From contig JAOZTQ010000009.1 in assembly GCA_029939085.1 (NCBI GenBank), positions 1 through 7,482 of the forward strand: DNA of 7,482 nt, read 5' to 3'. Source of the DNA: Candidatus Nanopelagicales bacterium. GTDB lineage: Bacteria > Actinomycetota > Actinomycetes > S36-B12 > GCA-2699445. This document shows, piece after piece, positions 6,349 to 7,482 of this stretch. A program made the translations under genes and the position numbers. The notes beneath the pieces are model-generated. The model was not told where the DNA came from. It saw only the letters and a program-made list of their open reading frames with translations, and searched no databases. Each line of letters begins with the position of its first letter. Within the stretch, counting starts at the first letter, position 1.

Positions 6349-7482
6349 TCAGGGCTGCGGTGCTGACTTGTCGTGAGATTTTCGTTCTATCCAACTCGTG
6401 AGCGGGGCTGGGAGGGCCGCTGATCGGCGACCCCAGTCGTAAACAACTGCAGTTCCCGCAATTTTGTCATGCCAGGCACGTCGTTCGGACCCGAAAACAA
6501 TCCCCAAAAGACCAAGACCCAAAAAGGCCAGTGACAACGGGAAAGACAGCACACGTACGAGTGCTTCCTTCGCCGAAATCGGACCGCCTTGTCGATCAAC
6601 GATCATCAACCCAACGATGCCTTTGCCCACCGTGCGTCCGAATAGCAATGTAGTGACAAATATGTAGGTAAAGATCCAAATCAAGTAGCTGAGCAGGGTC
6701 GCCCAGGTTGGTAATGAATCTGATTGGACCTGAACCTGAATGACGTTGTTCACTAAGAAAAATATTCCGGCACTCACTACCGTGTAGAGGCTTGAGAAGA
6801 CGAATACGTCAATAAGGAAGGAAAGCAGTCGACTCACGGGACCGGCGTAATGCCCTTGTACTACGCCCCGGCCCTTTTCATCAGGAGAGAACCTTTGTGC
6901 CAATGCTGCCGGTCCCTCAGGCACGCTATCTGGATCTCGGCGAATTATCTTGTAGGCGACTCTGCCGACGATCTCGTCAACTGCAACTACTTGCCTTCGC
7001 GCAGCGTCCAGCACGGAACCAGCCATCTGCCCGGTGGTGTCACCCACGATGTCCGCAACTCCAGCGCGATCGACTAGACCCTTTACATCTACGCGGTCCA
7101 TCAGCCGATCTACATCTACGCGGTCCATCAGCCGGTTTACGTCGACACGATCAAGCAGTCGATCAGGATCAACTCGGTCCAGGAGTTGATTTGGGTCCAC
7201 CCGGTCCAGTAGCCGGTCGGGATCTACTCGATCGAGCAGCTGATCTGGGTCGACTCGGTCCAGAAGCCGGTTCGGGTCGACTCGGTCCAGAAGTCGATCC
7301 GGGTCCACTCGATCCAACACATCGTCCGGATCCACCCGATCGAGGACCTTGTTGACATCGACTCGGTCAATCACCCCGTCCACATCAACTTTTTGAACCA
7401 GCTCGTCGATATCAACCCGACCAACAAGTTCGTTAACGTCAACACGTTCCACGATGTCGTTGACGTCTATCGCACCGGCAGC
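6349..7482 (-). CDS. RDD-family membrane protein with N-terminal 9-residue repeats, 5' end outside window
   Basis: 377 residues are visible and the frame is open to the window edge. A GTG at 7452 is in frame but lies inside the repeat array, one repeat in, so the real start is probably upstream and the gene is 5'-partial. Visible residues 5-139 are fifteen tandem 9-residue repeats, consensus VDPDRLLDR, plus a decayed sixteenth. A linker (about 149-210) includes LDAARRQVVAVDEIVGRV. The RDD domain follows (about 214-350): SRLLSFLIDVF with the Arg and Asp of the family, three hydrophobic segments near 218-248, 260-282 and 308-329, GRTVGKG (282-288), and the closing RRAWHDKIAGTAVV (334-347). RDD proteins are small membrane proteins; some have been linked to ion transport, but function is generally unknown. 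Actinobacterial RDD proteins with similar VDxNxLL repeats are known to me. It is probably the first seen gene of an operon with pfp. Confidence 0.9.
   Translation of the reverse strand, partial: AAGAIDVNDIVERVDVNELVGRVDIDELVQKVDVDGVIDRVDVNKVLDRVDPDDVLDRVDPDRLLDRVDPNRLLDRVDPDQLLDRVDPDRLLDRVDPNQLLDRVDPDRLLDRVDVNRLMDRVDVDRLMDRVDVKGLVDRAGVADIVGDTTGQMAGSVLDAARRQVVAVDEIVGRVAYKIIRRDPDSVPEGPAALAQRFSPDEKGRGVVQGHYAGPVSRLLSFLIDVFVFSSLYTVVSAGIFFLVNNVIQVQVQSDSLPTWATLLSYLIWIFTYIFVTTLLFGRTVGKGIVGLMIVDRQGGPISAKEALVRVLSFPLSLAFLGLGLLGIVFGSERRAWHDKIAGTAVVYDWGRRSAALPAPLTSWIERKSHDKSAPQP
7066..7470 (-). repeat. Fifteen tandem 27-bp coding repeats (9-residue unit)
   Basis: The N-terminal part of the RDD protein is fifteen contiguous 27-bp units without spacers, with a degenerate sixteenth unit at 7065-7039. 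Each unit encodes a variant of VDPDRLLDR. Position 2 is Asp in all units, position 6 or 7 is hydrophobic, and position 9 is Arg or Lys. The middle units (6-12) have Pro at position 3, and the outer ones mostly Val. Synonymous codons vary widely between units, so selection keeps the protein repeat. Units 13 and 14 are almost identical in DNA (see 7084-7134), suggesting one recent duplication. The first unit continues toward the window edge. Confidence 0.95.

Noticed and set aside
6897..7355. 152-codon open frame on the plus strand across the repeat array
   Set aside because: It mirrors the repeat on the opposite strand; stops are avoided by periodicity, and the minus frame has a clear RDD domain.
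7066..7470. Regular 27-bp periodicity resembling a CRISPR or minisatellite array
   Set aside because: Units are contiguous without spacers, diverge at silent sites and keep a single reading frame encoding a 9-residue repeat.

Overview
This 7.5 kb window looks like ordinary chromosome from an actinobacterium (Actinomycetota) of moderate G+C. The evidence is a pyrophosphate-dependent phosphofructokinase of the Propionibacterium type, a dodecin close to the mycobacterial one, an RDD membrane protein with an N-terminal VDxNxLLxR-type repeat, frequent GTG starts, and two tRNA genes that do not encode CCA. No mobile element, CRISPR array or phage gene was seen. Lineage is inferred from remembered protein families, not from a search.

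Left part (1-2941): a non-coding stretch with a near-palindrome (29-44) precedes tRNA-Arg(ACG) on the minus strand. Further right, also on the minus strand, are two overlapping or nearly abutting genes. A tocopherol-cyclase-like protein is transcribed first. A membrane-anchored alpha/beta hydrolase of the Abhydrolase_9 type follows. Two small hairpins lie between the hydrolase and the tRNA.

Middle part (2942-4586, plus strand): tRNA-Ser(GCT), a roughly 260-bp spacer with a possible 53-codon ORF, a two-domain universal stress protein with a strong ribosome binding site, and a flavin-binding dodecin. A sharp inverted repeat sits between the divergent tocopherol-cyclase-like gene and tRNA-Ser.

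Right part (4602-7482, minus strand): a likely three-gene operon read right to left. It starts with an RDD membrane protein whose frame is open at the window edge and whose N-terminus is fifteen 9-residue repeats. Next is PPi-dependent phosphofructokinase, then a small membrane protein resembling CrtO (glycosyl-diaponeurosporenoate acyltransferase) that starts near the end of the PFP gene. It converges on dodecin with 15 bp between the stop codons.

Together the genes suggest PPi-linked glycolysis, stress and flavin buffering, and two enzymes that may act on isoprenoid or membrane lipids (tocopherol-cyclase-like and CrtO-like). The most unusual items are the repeat array of the RDD protein, the tocopherol-cyclase/hydrolase pair, and the CrtO-like gene coupled to phosphofructokinase. 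No clearly new multi-gene system is evident.
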